A stretch of 64,000 nucleotides of DNA from Sphingomonas carotinifaciens (GCF_009789535.1 NZ_WSUT01000005.1:2804001-2868000); one strand, 5' to 3'. Positions 39,235 through 49,530 are shown, counted from the first letter of the stretch. Made by a program: numbers and translations. The notes: generated by a model not told the origin, from the letters alone.

Positions 39235-40308
39235 TCAGCGGGTGGCGAACGCCGCCGTGTCCGCCAGCATCGCGCGCGCCGCATGGGTCGCGGCGCGCGT
39301 GTCGTTGGCCAGTTTCTTCACCTCGCCGGCGACGATGCCGAAGCCGCGCCCGGCGTCACCGGCCCGCGCCGCCTCGATCGTCGCGTTCAGGGCCAGCATG
39401 TTGGTCTGGCTGGCGATGCCAGCGATGCTGTCCACCACGCGGGTCAGCTCGTCCAGCACATGCTCCACGTCCGCGCGGCGCGCATCCGCCTCGCCCCGGA
39501 ACCGCTGGCTCTCGTCCAGCCGCGCCGCCACCTCCTGCTCCAGCTTGACCTGTGCGGAGATATCGGTGGCGAACTTCACCACCTTCCACGGCTGACGGTC
39601 CGCATCCAGGATCGGGGTGTAGGTCGCCTGGATCCAGATCGGCCGGCCGTCCGCGCCGCGCCGCTGGAACCGGCCGGACGCGAAATGCCCCTTGCCCAGC
39701 GCCTGCCAGAAATCATGATATTCCAGCGAGGCGCCATAGCCGCTGTCGCAGAACAGGCGGTGATGCTGCCCCACCAGTTGTTCGACGCCATATCCGAACA
39801 GGTCGGAGAAGATCGCGTTGGCGTGCAGAATGCGGCCGGTCAGGTCGAACTCGATCACCGCCTGCGACCGGTCGATGGCGCTCAACATGCCCTCGGCCGC
39901 GGCGGCGGCGCGGCGCTGCCCGGTCACGTCGGTGGCGATCTTCAGCACCTTTTGCGGCACCCCTGCGGCGTCGCAGATCGGGTTGTACGTCGCCTCCACC
40001 CACAAGGCGCGACCGTCCCGCCCCAGCCGGCGATGCTGCCCGGCCTGAAAGCACCCCTTTGCCAGCGCGCGCCAGAATGCGTCATATTCGGGGGAGGCGG
40101 CGAAATCGGGCGGACAGAACAGCCGGTGATGCTGGCCGACGATCTCGGCCAGCCGATACCCCGTCGCCTTCAGGAAATTGGCGTTCGCCCATGCCACACG
40201 GCCATCCAGCTCGAACTCCACCAGCAACTGCGACCGATCGATCGCCGTCCACAAGGCGCCTTCCCGCAATGCGCTGCTGGTAATCTCGTCGGAAAGCCGT
40301 TGTGCCAT
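39235..40308 (-). CDS. Soluble PAS-PAS methyl-accepting chemotaxis-like protein
   Basis: A 357-residue protein with two PAS domains (about 20-130 and 140-255). Each has a near-identical GQHHRLFC loop and a PAC-type ending ([22 protein letters not shown]). A short signalling tip follows with [37 protein letters not shown] sequence (about 305-335), the conserved hairpin of chemoreceptors. It has no membrane segment, no HAMP, and the returning helix is cut short after the tip. ATG 40308 follows GGGGA. It likely senses redox or a ligand in the cytoplasm. No che genes are nearby. Confidence 0.88.
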   Translation of the reverse strand: MAQRLSDEITSSALREGALWTAIDRSQLLVEFELDGRVAWANANFLKATGYRLAEIVGQHHRLFCPPDFAASPEYDAFWRALAKGCFQAGQHRRLGRDGRALWVEATYNPICDAAGVPQKVLKIATDVTGQRRAAAAAEGMLSAIDRSQAVIEFDLTGRILHANAIFSDLFGYGVEQLVGQHHRLFCDSGYGASLEYHDFWQALGKGHFASGRFQRRGADGRPIWIQATYTPILDADRQPWKVVKFATDISAQVKLEQEVAARLDESQRFRGEADARRADVEHVLDELTRVVDSIAGIASQTNMLALNATIEAARAGDAGRGFGIVAGEVKKLANDTRAATHAARAMLADTAAFATR

Positions 40309-40402
40309 GGTCCCCGTCTGCACCGGATACCGCTAAGCCAATCTTAACCCGGCAACTATTCCACCAAACATGGATCGATGTCGGACCATGCCGGTGCCGT
40401 GC

Positions 40403-41446
40403 TCACGCCCCCGCGCGCGTCGCGAAATGCCACGCCGCCGCCGCCAGCATCGGCAGGCGTGCCACCGTCTGCTCGGCCTGCGCGCTCGATGCGTTGCCAT
40501 CGATCATCCGCCGCTTGATCCCCTGCACGATGCCCACCAGCCGGAACAGGTTATAGGCAAAATACCAGTCGAGCTGCGGCACCCCGTCCCGCCCCGTCGC
40601 CGCGCAGTAGCGCGCCACCGCCTCCTCCATCGTCGGAATGCCTGTCTGCGCGCCCGTCATCCCGGCGATCCCCGCCCGCCCGTCCGGCGGCGTCTGCCAG
40701 TTCATCAACAGGTAGGAGAAGTCGGCCAGCGGATCGCCCAGCGTCGACAATTCCCAATCCAGCACCGCCCGCACCTCCGCCCCGTCGGGCGCGAAGATCA
40801 GGTTGTCGATCCGGTAGTCGCCGTGCACGATCGACACCCCCGTCTGCGGCGGCAGGGTGCGCGGCAACCAGTCGATCAGCCGGTCCACCGCCTCGATCCG
40901 ATCGGTTTCCGCCGCGCGGTATTGCTTGGTCCAGCGCGCGACCTGGCGTTCGAAATAATTGCCCGCCCGGCCATAATCGCCAAGGCCCACCGCCGCCGGA
41001 TCGATCCGGTGCAGCGCAGCCAGCGTATCGATCATCGCCTCGTAATGCGCCCGGCGCGCCTCGGCCGCCATGCCGGGCAGCGCGCCGTCCCACAAGGTCC
41101 GCCCCTCGACCAGCGCCATCACGTAGAAGGGCGCGCCGATCACTGCCCCGTCCTCGCACAGCCCCAGCGGTTGCGGCACCGGAAAGCCGGTCGGATGCAG
41201 CGCCGCGATCACCCGGTATTCGCGGTCGACCGCATGTGCGGACGGCAGGATCGGCCCGAACGGCTTGCGGCGCAGCACATAGGCGCCGCCCGGCGTATCC
41301 AGCCGATAGGTCGGGTTGGACTGCCCGCCCGAAAACTTGGCATAGGACAAGGGGCCGGCATAGCCCGGAACGTGGCCCGCCATCCACGCCTCCAGCCGGT
41401 CCAGGTCCAGCCGGTCGCGCTCGCCCACCGCCGCCGTGGCGTTCAC
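40403..41446 (-). CDS. Phosphotransferase (APH family), ACAD10/11 kinase-domain type
   Basis: A 347-residue aminoglycoside-phosphotransferase-fold protein. It carries [15 protein letters not shown] (N-lobe), the Brenner-type motif [12 protein letters not shown] and the metal Asp region [20 protein letters not shown]. This subgroup matches the N-terminal domain of animal ACAD10/ACAD11, which phosphorylates 4-hydroxyacyl-CoAs. It overlaps the acyl-CoA dehydrogenase gene (GTGA), which corresponds to the other half of those proteins. An antibiotic-resistance role is unlikely. Confidence 0.85.
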   Translation of the reverse strand: MNATAAVGERDRLDLDRLEAWMAGHVPGYAGPLSYAKFSGGQSNPTYRLDTPGGAYVLRRKPFGPILPSAHAVDREYRVIAALHPTGFPVPQPLGLCEDGAVIGAPFYVMALVEGRTLWDGALPGMAAEARRAHYEAMIDTLAALHRIDPAAVGLGDYGRAGNYFERQVARWTKQYRAAETDRIEAVDRLIDWLPRTLPPQTGVSIVHGDYRIDNLIFAPDGAEVRAVLDWELSTLGDPLADFSYLLMNWQTPPDGRAGIAGMTGAQTGIPTMEEAVARYCAATGRDGVPQLDWYFAYNLFRLVGIVQGIKRRMIDGNASSAQAEQTVARLPMLAAAAWHFATRAGA

Positions 41447-42687
41447 CGCGGCGCCTCGTACTTGCCCAGTTCGGCCTTGGCGATGGCACGCGCATGCACC
41501 TCGTCCGGCCCGTCCGCGAAGCGCAGCGTGCGCACCGCCGCCCAGTCATGCGCCAATGAAAAGTCGCTGGAGACACCCGCTCCGCCATGCGCCTGGATGG
41601 CATCGTCCAGGATCTGCAGCGCCATGGTCGGCGCCTGCACCTTGATCATCGCGATCTCCAGCTGCGCCGCCTTGTTGCCCGCCTTGTCCATTACGTCCGC
41701 CGCCTTCAGGCAGAGCAGCCGGGTCATCTCGATGTCGATCCGCGCCCGCGCGATCCGCTGCTCCCACACACTGTGGTCGGCGATCCGCTTGCCGAACGCG
41801 ACGCGGTTCAGCAGTCGCCTCGCCATCGCCTCGATCCCTGCCTCCGCCACGCCGATCGTGCGCATGCAGTGATGGATGCGCCCCGGCCCCAGCCGCCCCT
41901 GCGCGATCTCGAACCCCCGCCCCTCGCCCAGCAGCATGTCGGCGGCCGGGATGCGCACATTCTCCAGCACCACCTCGCCATGCCCGTGCGGCGCATGGTC
42001 ATAGCCATAGACGGACAGCATCCGCTCGATCCGCACGCCGGGCGCGTTCATGTCCAGGATCATCATCGATTGCTGCTGGTGGCGCGGGCCGTCGGTCCCG
42101 GTCTTGCCCATCACGATCGCCACCTTGCAGCGCGGATCGCCCACCCCGCTTGACCACCATTTGCGTCCGTTGACGACATAATCGTCGCCGTCGCGCACGA
42201 TCCGCGTCTCGATATTGGTCGCGTCGGACGATGCCACCGCCGGCTCGGTCATCAGAAAGGCGGAGCGGATCGCCCCGTCCATCAGCGGCCTCAGCCACCG
42301 GTCCTTCTGCGCGCGCGTGCCGTATCGGTGGAACACCTCCATATTGCCCGTGTCCGGCGCCGAGCAGTTGAAACATTCGGGCGCCCAGCCGATCCGCCCC
42401 ATTTCCTCCGCGCACAGCGCATATTGCAAGTTGGTGAGTTGCTCGCCTTCGAAGGTGAAGCTGTCGTCCACCGGCGCGCGCCCCGACCCCGGCGGCATGA
42501 ACAGGTTCCACAGGCCTTCCGCCCGCGCCAGCGCCTTCACCTCCTCGATGACGGGCAGGATCTTCCACCGCTCGCCGTCATGCGCCTGCGCATCGTAGAG
42601 CGGCTGGCGCGGGCGGATCTCACGATCGATAAAGTCACGGACGCGGTCGCGCATACGTGTCTCGCGGTCGGTCAGGGTGAAATCCAC
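41443..42687 (-). CDS. Acyl-CoA dehydrogenase, ACAD11-like
   Basis: A 414-residue flavoprotein. It has [16 protein letters not shown] and [20 protein letters not shown] segments for FAD binding, a middle domain with [14 protein letters not shown], and the C-terminal [20 protein letters not shown] with [13 protein letters not shown], typical of the ACAD10/11 branch. GTG 42687 follows AGGAGAG. It is first in a two-gene unit with the APH kinase and is divergent from a TetR regulator. Confidence 0.9.
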   Translation of the reverse strand: MDFTLTDRETRMRDRVRDFIDREIRPRQPLYDAQAHDGERWKILPVIEEVKALARAEGLWNLFMPPGSGRAPVDDSFTFEGEQLTNLQYALCAEEMGRIGWAPECFNCSAPDTGNMEVFHRYGTRAQKDRWLRPLMDGAIRSAFLMTEPAVASSDATNIETRIVRDGDDYVVNGRKWWSSGVGDPRCKVAIVMGKTGTDGPRHQQQSMMILDMNAPGVRIERMLSVYGYDHAPHGHGEVVLENVRIPAADMLLGEGRGFEIAQGRLGPGRIHHCMRTIGVAEAGIEAMARRLLNRVAFGKRIADHSVWEQRIARARIDIEMTRLLCLKAADVMDKAGNKAAQLEIAMIKVQAPTMALQILDDAIQAHGGAGVSSDFSLAHDWAAVRTLRFADGPDEVHARAIAKAELGKYEAPR

Positions 42688-42699
42688 CGTCGCTCTCCT

Positions 42700-42741
42700 G
42701 TTCGCTGTTTGGCGAACTTCTATGCCATACCCGATATTCGG
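42700..42741. promoter_or_regulatory. Two palindromes in the TetR / acyl-CoA dehydrogenase divergent promoter
   Basis: GTTCGC (42700-42705) and GCGAAC (42712-42717) form one inverted repeat with a 6-base spacer. CCGATATTCGG (42731-42741) is an 11-base palindrome. Both lie in the 146-base gap between divergent genes, where a TetR operator is expected. Confidence 0.5.
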
Positions 42742-42833
42742 TAAAGTGGCGAAGCCGTACCGGACAAAGCCCGGTTCCGCGCCCAAACCCCATACTCGAA
42801 AAAAGGCTGTCGCTTGCGACTTCCGGTGGTAGC

Positions 42834-44081
42834 ATGCCCGCCATGCAGGACGGCACGGACGCGACGAAGACGGAACAGGGCACCCGGCGTTTCCGGCAGA
42901 AGCGCGACGCGATCCTCGCCGCCGCCGCCGATGCGATCAACGAGCAATCGGCCAAGGGCATGACCTTTGCCGATGTCGCGCGCCGCGTCGGCCTCAACAC
43001 CACCAGCGTCACCTATTATTTCAAGCGCAAGGAGGATCTTGCCGCCGCCGCGTTCGAATATACGCTGGACCGGCTGATGGAGATGCTGACCACGGCGCTG
43101 GCCGAACCCACGCCCCAGGCGCGGGTCGCCCGCTACGTGGCGCTCAACATGAACCGCCTCGCCCGGATCGAGCGGGGGGAGGAAACCGCCTTCGCCGTGC
43201 TGTCCGATCTGCGCGCCATGGAGGAACCCGCGCGCAGCACGCTGATGGCCGGCTGGCAAAAGGTCTTTCGCGCGACCCGCGCGCTTTGGGGACCGGCGCC
43301 CAGCCGCGCGCATACTGATCTATACGGCGCGCGTGCCCATGTGCTGCTCGAAAACACCTTCTGGCTGCCCCTGTGGCTGCCCCGCTACGAACCCGACCAA
43401 TATGACCGGGTGGAGGCACGGCTGTTCGATGTCCTCGCGCACGGCATCGCGGTCGCCGGGGCGGACTGGTCGCCCGCCCCGATCGACCTGTCGGGGCCGG
43501 AGGGAGAGCCCGGTCGCGCCGCCTTCCTGTTCGCGGCCACCCGCCTCATCAACCAGCTTGGCTATCGCGGTGCCAGCGTGCAGCGCATCGCCGCCGAGCT
43601 GAACGTCACCAAGGGCAGTTTCTACCACCATCTCGATGCCAAGGACGATCTGGTCATTGCCTGCTACCGGCGCAGCTTCGATACGATCACCGCGGCGCAG
43701 AGCCGCGCCGACGCCGCAGGCGGCAGCCAATGGCACCGGTTGTCCAGCGCCACCGCGACGCTGCTCGACCTGCAGTTCGCGGAACGCAGTCCGCTGCTCC
43801 GCACCACGGCCCTGTCCGGCCTGCCGCACGATGTCCGCGACGCCATGGTCGAACGCTCCAACCGCATCGCGCGCCGCTATGCGGGCACGATCATGGACGG
43901 CATCGCCGAAGGATCGATCCGCGCCGTCGACGCGCTGATCGCCGCACAGACGCTGATGGCGATCCAGAATGCCGCGTTCGACATGCGCAAATGGGCCTCC
44001 ACCATGCCGCGCGAGCGCGCCATCGCGATGTATGCCTCCACCATCCTTTACGGCCTGTTCGACGACCGCATGGCCGGCTGA
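42834..44081 (+). CDS. TetR-type regulator with two tandem TetR modules
   Basis: A 415-residue protein, about twice the usual TetR length. Helix-turn-helix 1 lies at about 22-66 ([22 protein letters not shown]). A second sits near 230-275 ([24 protein letters not shown]). Each is followed by a ligand-type helical domain. The fusion may bind one or two half-sites as a pseudo-dimer. It is divergent from the ACAD/APH pair, which it probably regulates in response to an acyl-CoA. ATG 42834 is the first of two in-frame starts. Met4 is an alternative. Confidence 0.88.
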   Translation: MPAMQDGTDATKTEQGTRRFRQKRDAILAAAADAINEQSAKGMTFADVARRVGLNTTSVTYYFKRKEDLAAAAFEYTLDRLMEMLTTALAEPTPQARVARYVALNMNRLARIERGEETAFAVLSDLRAMEEPARSTLMAGWQKVFRATRALWGPAPSRAHTDLYGARAHVLLENTFWLPLWLPRYEPDQYDRVEARLFDVLAHGIAVAGADWSPAPIDLSGPEGEPGRAAFLFAATRLINQLGYRGASVQRIAAELNVTKGSFYHHLDAKDDLVIACYRRSFDTITAAQSRADAAGGSQWHRLSSATATLLDLQFAERSPLLRTTALSGLPHDVRDAMVERSNRIARRYAGTIMDGIAEGSIRAVDALIAAQTLMAIQNAAFDMRKWASTMPRERAIAMYASTILYGLFDDRMAG

Positions 44082-44194
44082 CCCGCTGGCGACAATTTGC
44101 GACAACTGATGCCGCGCACGACATATCGCTGCGACAGGCGGCGTCCAGAAAGGCGTTCATCGGGCATCACGCTCGCCCAGTTACAGGACACCCC

Positions 44195-44665
44195 ATGCGC
44201 GCCACCCTGACCGCCCTCACGCTCGCCGCCACGCTGCTCGCCGGCGCGGCCTCCGCCCAGACCGCCCCCCGCAATCCCTTCGGCGTCACCCCCTCCGCCG
44301 ACGGCTCGATCGCCCGCACCGCCGTCGCCGCGGAAGCCGACCGCCGCTTCACCGCCCTCGACACCAACCGCGACGGCAGCGTCACGCCCGACGAGATGCG
44401 CGCCGCGCGCGAGCGGATGCGCGGTGCGCCCCGTCCCGATGGCGCGCCGCCGCGGGCGAACGCGGCCGCCCGCCCCGACCGGCCGCCGCTGACCGCACAA
44501 GCCTTCCGCGACCGCATGCTACAACGCTTCGACCGCGCGGATGCGAACCATGACGGCCGCCTCGACGCCACCGAGCTACAGGCGATGCGCGACCATCGCC
44601 ACGATCACCGCCGCGGCGGCCCTGGAGGCGGTCCTGCCGGTGGTCCGCCTGCGCAAGAGGACTGA
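44195..44665 (+). CDS. Secreted EF-hand protein
   Basis: A 156-residue protein with a signal peptide ending near residue 22 (ASAQ). Two EF-hand loops are visible: DTNRDGSVTPDE and DANHDGRLDATE, each with the DxDxDG-like spacing needed for Ca2+. The remainder is rich in Arg, Pro and Gly, ending in a His/Gly tail. Probably a periplasmic Ca2+-binding protein. It lies 113 bases after the TetR stop, with no regulator of its own. Confidence 0.8.
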   Translation: MRATLTALTLAATLLAGAASAQTAPRNPFGVTPSADGSIARTAVAAEADRRFTALDTNRDGSVTPDEMRAARERMRGAPRPDGAPPRANAAARPDRPPLTAQAFRDRMLQRFDRADANHDGRLDATELQAMRDHRHDHRRGGPGGGPAGGPPAQED

Positions 44666-44702
44666 AGCACGAGGGCGCCCGACCTGACACCTCCCGCCGT
44701 TC

Positions 44703-44778
44703 GTGCTGAGCCCTTCGACTGGCCGGCAAGCCAGCCGCTCAGGATAAACTTCAGCGTTTTGCGCTGAAGTCGAAGCAC
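44703..44778. repeat. Compound hairpin (REP-like) between EF-hand and response-regulator genes
   Basis: An outer pair, CTTCGACT (44713-44720) with AGTCGAAG (44768-44775), encloses CTGGC/GCCAG (44719-44723, 44730-44734) and a strong stem ACTTCAGCG/CGCTGAAGT (44748-44756, 44762-44770). GTGC and GCAC extend the outer ends. This is the pattern of sphingomonad intergenic repeats of the GTCGAAG type. It may also end the EF-hand transcript. Confidence 0.6.
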
Positions 44779-44877
44779 AGCCACCCGCCTCCGATCTTAC
44801 TCATGCCGAACGGGTCAGGTTCAAAGCCATGCCGACCCCACCAATCGAAAAGGCCCGCCTGTCAGAAGGGGATGGCC

Positions 44878-45615
44878 ATGCTACAGCCCGACATCATGAC
44901 CGATACGCCGCACCTGCTGCTCGTCGACGACGAACGCTCGATCCGCGAACCGCTTGCCGTTTACCTCACCAAACAGGGGTTTCGCGTGACCCAGGCGGGC
45001 GACGCGGAAAGCGCACGCACCCGCCTCGCCGCCTATGCGATCGATCTCGTCATTCTCGACATCATGATGCCCGGCGAGGATGGGCTCTCCCTGTGCCGCC
45101 ACATCGCCGCGACCAGCGACGTGCCCGTCATCCTGCTCACCGCCCGGTCGGAGGAGACCGACCGCATCGTCGGGCTGGAAATGGGCGCCGACGATTATGT
45201 GGTGAAGCCCTTTTCGCCGCGCGAACTGTCCGCCCGCGTCAAGGTCGTACTGCGCCGGACCCAGTCCGGCGGCACCCGCCAGCACGCGCCCGAAAGCGGT
45301 TCCTACGCCTTTGCCGGCTGGGTGCTGAAATCGGGCGAGCGCACGTTGGTCGATCGCGAGGGCGTCTCGGTCCCCCTTTCCACCGGCGAATACAACCTCC
45401 TCCTCGCGCTCGTCACCCGCCCCCGCCAGGTGCTGACCCGCGACCAGTTGCTCGACCTGACGCAAGGACGCGAGGCCGCCGCCTTCGACCGCGCGATCGA
45501 CAATCAGGTCAGCCGCCTGCGCCGCAAGATCGAGCATGATCCCAAGGCGCCCGACATCATCAAGACGGTCTGGGGCGGCGGCTACACGCTGGCCGCAGAG
45601 GTCACCCGCCTGTGA
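44878..45615 (+). CDS. OmpR/PhoB-family response regulator
   Basis: A 245-residue two-domain regulator. The receiver domain has acidic LLVDDERS and a phospho-Asp at residue 61 (DLVILDIMMPGEDG), the Thr in ILLTARSEE and the Lys in DDYVVKPFSPREL. The C-terminal winged helix includes LSTGEYNLLLALVTRPRQVL and ends in VWGGGYTLA. ATG 44878 follows AAGGGG. The histidine kinase starts 10 bases after its stop. Target genes are unknown. Confidence 0.94.
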   Translation: MLQPDIMTDTPHLLLVDDERSIREPLAVYLTKQGFRVTQAGDAESARTRLAAYAIDLVILDIMMPGEDGLSLCRHIAATSDVPVILLTARSEETDRIVGLEMGADDYVVKPFSPRELSARVKVVLRRTQSGGTRQHAPESGSYAFAGWVLKSGERTLVDREGVSVPLSTGEYNLLLALVTRPRQVLTRDQLLDLTQGREAAAFDRAIDNQVSRLRRKIEHDPKAPDIIKTVWGGGYTLAAEVTRL

Positions 45616-45625
45616 GCATGCCGGC

Positions 45626-46981
45626 ATGATGCGCATCTGGCCGCGCAGCCTTGCCGGGCAGATGGCGCTGCTCGTCGCGATCGGGCTGTTCGTCGCGCAG
45701 GCGATCAATTTCGGCCTGTTGCTGCGCGAGCGCCGCTCCCTGCTGCTCGAACAGGTCACCGGCCCCGCCATCGCCCGCCTGAATGACGCGATCGAGCGCA
45801 CCGCGAACGGGCGTGGCCCCGTCGCCGATCGCGGTCGCGTCCGCCGCATGGCGTTCAATCCGATCGGCCCGGCGATGGCGCCCGAACCGACGGTGGAGGC
45901 GGCGATCCGCGCCGGACTGGCGGAGGCCGGGCACACGCCGCTGCGCATCGTCACCGGCGTACGCCCGCCCCGTCCCGAAGTGGAGAACCGCCGGGGCCAG
46001 CCGCCGCGACGCTGGCGGGCCGAGCTGGTCATCGCGGTGGAACAGCCCGGTCGCGGCTGGCTCGTCACCCGCTCCGGCTGGCCCCACGACACCATGTACC
46101 TCGTCTGGCGCCTGATCTTCCAGACGCTGATCCTCTATGGCATCATCCTCCTGCCCGTCCTCTGGATCGGCCGCCGCATCTCGCGTCCTTTACGCGACCT
46201 CACCCGCGCCGCCGAGGGCTTCGACCCTCGTATCGAGGGGCCGCCGGTGCCCGAACAGGGCCCTCTCGACGTGTCCGCGCTGATCGCCGCCTTCAACGCG
46301 CTGCGCCTGCGCGTCGCGGCGATGCTGGACGAGAAGGACCGGATGCTGGGCGCGATCGGCCACGATCTGCGCACTCCTCTCGCCGCCCTGCGCGTCCGCA
46401 TCGAATCGGTGGAGGATGACGGCGACCGCGCCCGCATGGCCGACACCATTTCGGAAATGAACCGCATGCTGGACGACATCCTGTCGCTCGCCCGCATGGG
46501 TCGTCCCAGCGAGCCCGCGACCGAGGTCGATCTCGCCGCGCTGGTCGATGCGGTGGTGGAGGATTTCCGTGATCTCGGCCAGGATGTCAGCTTCGCCGAA
46601 ACCCCGCGCCTGCGCCTGCGCCTGCGCCCCTCGCTGATGCGCCGCGCGGTTCGCAACCTGATCGAGAATGCGGTGAAATATGGCGAGGCGGCCGATGTCC
46701 GCATCGACGCGCAAGGTCAGCGGATCGCCATCCACGTCATCGACTGCGGCCCCGGCATCCCGCCCGACCGTCTGGGCGACGTCTTCGATCCCTTCACCCG
46801 CCTCGAAACCTCCCGTAATCGCGAGACCGGGGGGATCGGCCTCGGCCTCGCGCTTGCCCGCTCCATCGTCCGCGATGCCGGTGGCGAGATCACCCTCGCC
46901 AACCGGCCCGAGGGCGGGCTTTGCGCGACGATCACGCTCGCCGCGGCACGCGCAGCATCGCCATCGCCGCTGCCACGATGA
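45626..46981 (+). CDS. Sensor histidine kinase (EnvZ-like)
   Basis: A 451-residue membrane kinase: transmembrane helices at about 10-33 and 160-183, a periplasmic domain of about 125 residues between them, HAMP at about 185-235, and the phospho-acceptor His246 in IGHDLRTPLAALR. An N-box NLIENAVKYG and G-boxes DCGPGIPPD and GIGLGLALARSI complete the ATPase. It pairs with the adjacent regulator. Its last 50 bases overlap the 3' end of the convergent MFS gene. Confidence 0.93.
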   Translation: MMRIWPRSLAGQMALLVAIGLFVAQAINFGLLLRERRSLLLEQVTGPAIARLNDAIERTANGRGPVADRGRVRRMAFNPIGPAMAPEPTVEAAIRAGLAEAGHTPLRIVTGVRPPRPEVENRRGQPPRRWRAELVIAVEQPGRGWLVTRSGWPHDTMYLVWRLIFQTLILYGIILLPVLWIGRRISRPLRDLTRAAEGFDPRIEGPPVPEQGPLDVSALIAAFNALRLRVAAMLDEKDRMLGAIGHDLRTPLAALRVRIESVEDDGDRARMADTISEMNRMLDDILSLARMGRPSEPATEVDLAALVDAVVEDFRDLGQDVSFAETPRLRLRLRPSLMRRAVRNLIENAVKYGEAADVRIDAQGQRIAIHVIDCGPGIPPDRLGDVFDPFTRLETSRNRETGGIGLGLALARSIVRDAGGEITLANRPEGGLCATITLAAARAASPSPLPR

Positions 46982-48410
46982 CCGCGGCGGCGATGCCCAT
47001 CGCCCATACCGGATCGCCCGGAAAGAAGCGGCGCACCACCTCGCCCATCACCGACGACACGATCAGTTGCGGCAGCACGATGAAGATGTTGAACAGCCCC
47101 ATATAGATGCCCAGCTTCTCCTGCGGCAGCGCGGCCGACAGGATCGCATAGGGCATGGTCAGGATCGACGACCAGGCGATGCCGATCAGCACCATCGATC
47201 CCACCAGCACCATGGGATCGCGCACCACCAGGAACGAGGCAAAGCCCGCAGCCCCGCTCAGCAGCCCCAGGACATGCGTATCACGCCGCCCGATCCGCGC
47301 CGCCAGCGCCGGCATCACGAACGCCCAAAGCGCGGCCACGCCGTTATACACCGCGAACAGCACGCCGACCCAGTTCGCGCCCGCATTATACGCCGCACTC
47401 GCCGCATCGGTCGCACCAAAGGCGCGCGCGGTGACGATCGGCGTGGTGTAGATCCACATGATGAACAGCGCCGACCAGGTGAAGAACTGCACCAGCGCCA
47501 GCCGCCGCATCGTTTGCGGCATCGCCGCCAGGTCGCCGAGAATCTGGCTCAGCGCATTGTCGCCGCGGCCCCGCCGCACCAGCCCCGCACTGACGATCAG
47601 CGCCGCGCCATAGGCGATCAACCCGCCGCCCAGGATATAGAGCGGCTTGTCCAGCGCCAGCCGCTCCACCGCGACGATCACGGCGATGCCCAGCGCGATC
47701 CACAACGGCGCCAGCCCGCTGCCGCGCCGCACCGTGGCGGGGGCGGCGGCAACCTCGCCCTCCGCATCCTCGAACGCCGCCATTTCGGCGGGCGAATATT
47801 CGCGCGTGGTCAGCACCGTCCACAGCACCGCCGCGAACAGCGCCGCCGCACCGATGTAGAAGCCATATTGCACCGATGGCGGCACGCCCCCGCCAGCGGC
47901 GGTGTTCGCCACCCCGAACACATCGGTCAGCACGATCGGCGCCAGGCTGCCCACCACCGCGCCCGCGCCGATGAACCCGGTCTGGAACGCATAGCCCGCG
48001 GTCCGCTGCGATTTGGGCAGCATGTCGCCCACGAATGCGCGAAACGGCTCCATCGACACGTTCAGCGACGCGTCGAGCAGCCAGAGCAGGATCGCCGCGA
48101 CCAGCAGCACCGGCGCATTGGGCATCGCGACCAGCGCCGCCGTCGCCAGCACCGCGCCTGCCAGGAAATATGGCCGCCGCCGCCCCAGCCGCCCCCAGGT
48201 CCGGTCGCTGTAATGCCCGATCACCGGCTGCACCAGCAGCCCAGTCAGCGGCGCCGCGATCCACAGGAACGCCAGATCGTCCACCGACGTCCCCAGCGAC
48301 TGGAAGATGCGGCTGACATTGGCATTTTGCAGGGCAAAGCCGATCTGGATGCCGAAAAAGCCGAACGAAATATTCCACAGGCCCCGAAAGCCTTGCCGCG
48401 GCTTCTTCAT
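46932..48410 (-). CDS. MFS sugar transporter of the maltodextrin locus
   Basis: A 492-residue permease with about 12 membrane segments of the GPH/SLC45 (MalY/sucrose-type) branch. It has NANVSRIFQSLG, LWIAAPLTGLLVQPVIGHYS, DRTWGRLGRRRPYFLAG (the inter-domain basic loop) and a central cytoplasmic stretch of about 50 polar residues. It is expected to import maltose or maltodextrins across the inner membrane. ATG 48410 follows GGGAGAGGG. It is transcribed with or after the LacI gene, away from the TonB operon. Confidence 0.9.
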   Translation of the reverse strand: MKKPRQGFRGLWNISFGFFGIQIGFALQNANVSRIFQSLGTSVDDLAFLWIAAPLTGLLVQPVIGHYSDRTWGRLGRRRPYFLAGAVLATAALVAMPNAPVLLVAAILLWLLDASLNVSMEPFRAFVGDMLPKSQRTAGYAFQTGFIGAGAVVGSLAPIVLTDVFGVANTAAGGGVPPSVQYGFYIGAAALFAAVLWTVLTTREYSPAEMAAFEDAEGEVAAAPATVRRGSGLAPLWIALGIAVIVAVERLALDKPLYILGGGLIAYGAALIVSAGLVRRGRGDNALSQILGDLAAMPQTMRRLALVQFFTWSALFIMWIYTTPIVTARAFGATDAASAAYNAGANWVGVLFAVYNGVAALWAFVMPALAARIGRRDTHVLGLLSGAAGFASFLVVRDPMVLVGSMVLIGIAWSSILTMPYAILSAALPQEKLGIYMGLFNIFIVLPQLIVSSVMGEVVRRFFPGDPVWAMGIAAAVIVAAAMAMLRVPRRA

Positions 48411-48437
48411 CACCCTCTCCCTTTTTCTTGTATCTGT

Positions 48438-49463
48438 TCAGGCGCCGGTGGACCCGCGCACCATCAATTGTGTCGGCAACAGCACGCTGCGCCGCGGTCG
48501 CCCGCCCAGTTCGGCGAGCAGCGTATCGATCAGCAATCGCCCCGCCCCGTCGGCATCCTGCGCCACGGTGGTCAGCGGCGGACTGGCGAAACCGGCGGCC
48601 GGAATATCGTCGAACCCGACCAGCGCCACATCGTCCGGCACCCGCCGTCCGCTGGCATGCAGCACGCGCATCGCCGCCAGCGCGATCAGGTCGCTCGCCG
48701 CCACGATCGCATCGAACGCCACCCCCCGCGCCAGCAATTCGCGCGCCGCCCGTTCGCCCGCTTCCTCGCTCGACAGCGCGGGCACCTGCAACGCCGGATC
48801 GACCCCCAGCCCCGCCTCCGCCAGCGCCATCGCATAGCCGTGATATCGATCGTGAAATTCCGGGTAATGGTCCGTCGCATCGCCCAGGAACGCGATCCGC
48901 CGCCGCCCGCGCGCGATCAGGTGCCGTGTCGCCTCCGCGGTGCCCGCGACATTGTCGCACCCGACCGTCAGCCCTGGTTGCCCCGCCGCCACCGATCCCC
49001 AGCGCACGAAGCGCGTACCCTGCGCCACCAGTTGCTCCAGCCGTGCACGGTACTGGGCATAGTCCCCGTACCCCAGCAGGATCAGCCCGTCCGCGCGGTG
49101 GCTGTCCTCATAATCGACATGCCAGTCGCTCGAGAAATCCTGGAACGAGATCAGCAGGTCGTATCCCGCCTCCGCGCACGCGCCCATCATCGATCCCAGC
49201 ATGCCGAGGAAGAACGGGTTGATCAGCGTATGCCCCGGTGACGGGTCGCGGAACAGCAGCAGCGCCAGTGTCCGCGTCCGCCCCGACCGCAGGTTGGAGG
49301 CCGCCCGGTCCACCGTATAGTTCAATTGCTTCGCGATCGCCTGGATGCGCGCGCGCGTCGCCGCGCTCACCGTCGTGCTGCCGCGCAGCGCCCGGCTGAC
49401 GGTCGGCTGCGACACGCCGGCGAGTTGCGCGATGTCGAAGGAGGTGGGCTTGCGGCCGGTCAC
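48438..49463 (-). CDS. LacI-family transcriptional regulator
   Basis: A 341-residue repressor. The N-terminal helix-turn-helix and hinge (about 8-60) contain SFDIAQLAGVSQPTVSRAL and AASNLRSGRTRTLALLLF. The periplasmic-binding-protein-like effector domain follows. It starts with GTG at 49463 and is divergent from the TonB receptor. Probable repressor of the maltodextrin locus, induced by maltose-type sugars. The 27-base gap to the MFS gene suggests co-transcription. Confidence 0.92.
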   Translation of the reverse strand: MTGRKPTSFDIAQLAGVSQPTVSRALRGSTTVSAATRARIQAIAKQLNYTVDRAASNLRSGRTRTLALLLFRDPSPGHTLINPFFLGMLGSMMGACAEAGYDLLISFQDFSSDWHVDYEDSHRADGLILLGYGDYAQYRARLEQLVAQGTRFVRWGSVAAGQPGLTVGCDNVAGTAEATRHLIARGRRRIAFLGDATDHYPEFHDRYHGYAMALAEAGLGVDPALQVPALSSEEAGERAARELLARGVAFDAIVAASDLIALAAMRVLHASGRRVPDDVALVGFDDIPAAGFASPPLTTVAQDADGAGRLLIDTLLAELGGRPRRSVLLPTQLMVRGSTGA

Positions 49464-49530
49464 CCCCGTCTCATCCTACCGCTGCGATACGCCGTCAACC
49501 GTGGCCCGGCTGCAACGGTACCATATCGGC

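Noticed and set aside
40403..41446. Aminoglycoside resistance gene
   Set aside because: The fold is shared with resistance kinases, but the sequence matches the ACAD10/11 kinase branch, and it is coupled to an acyl-CoA dehydrogenase.
46680..49241. Long open frame on the plus strand opposite the MFS and LacI genes
   Set aside because: The translated text is rich in Arg, Gln, His and Pro with no domain. The minus strand encodes recognisable MFS and LacI proteins.
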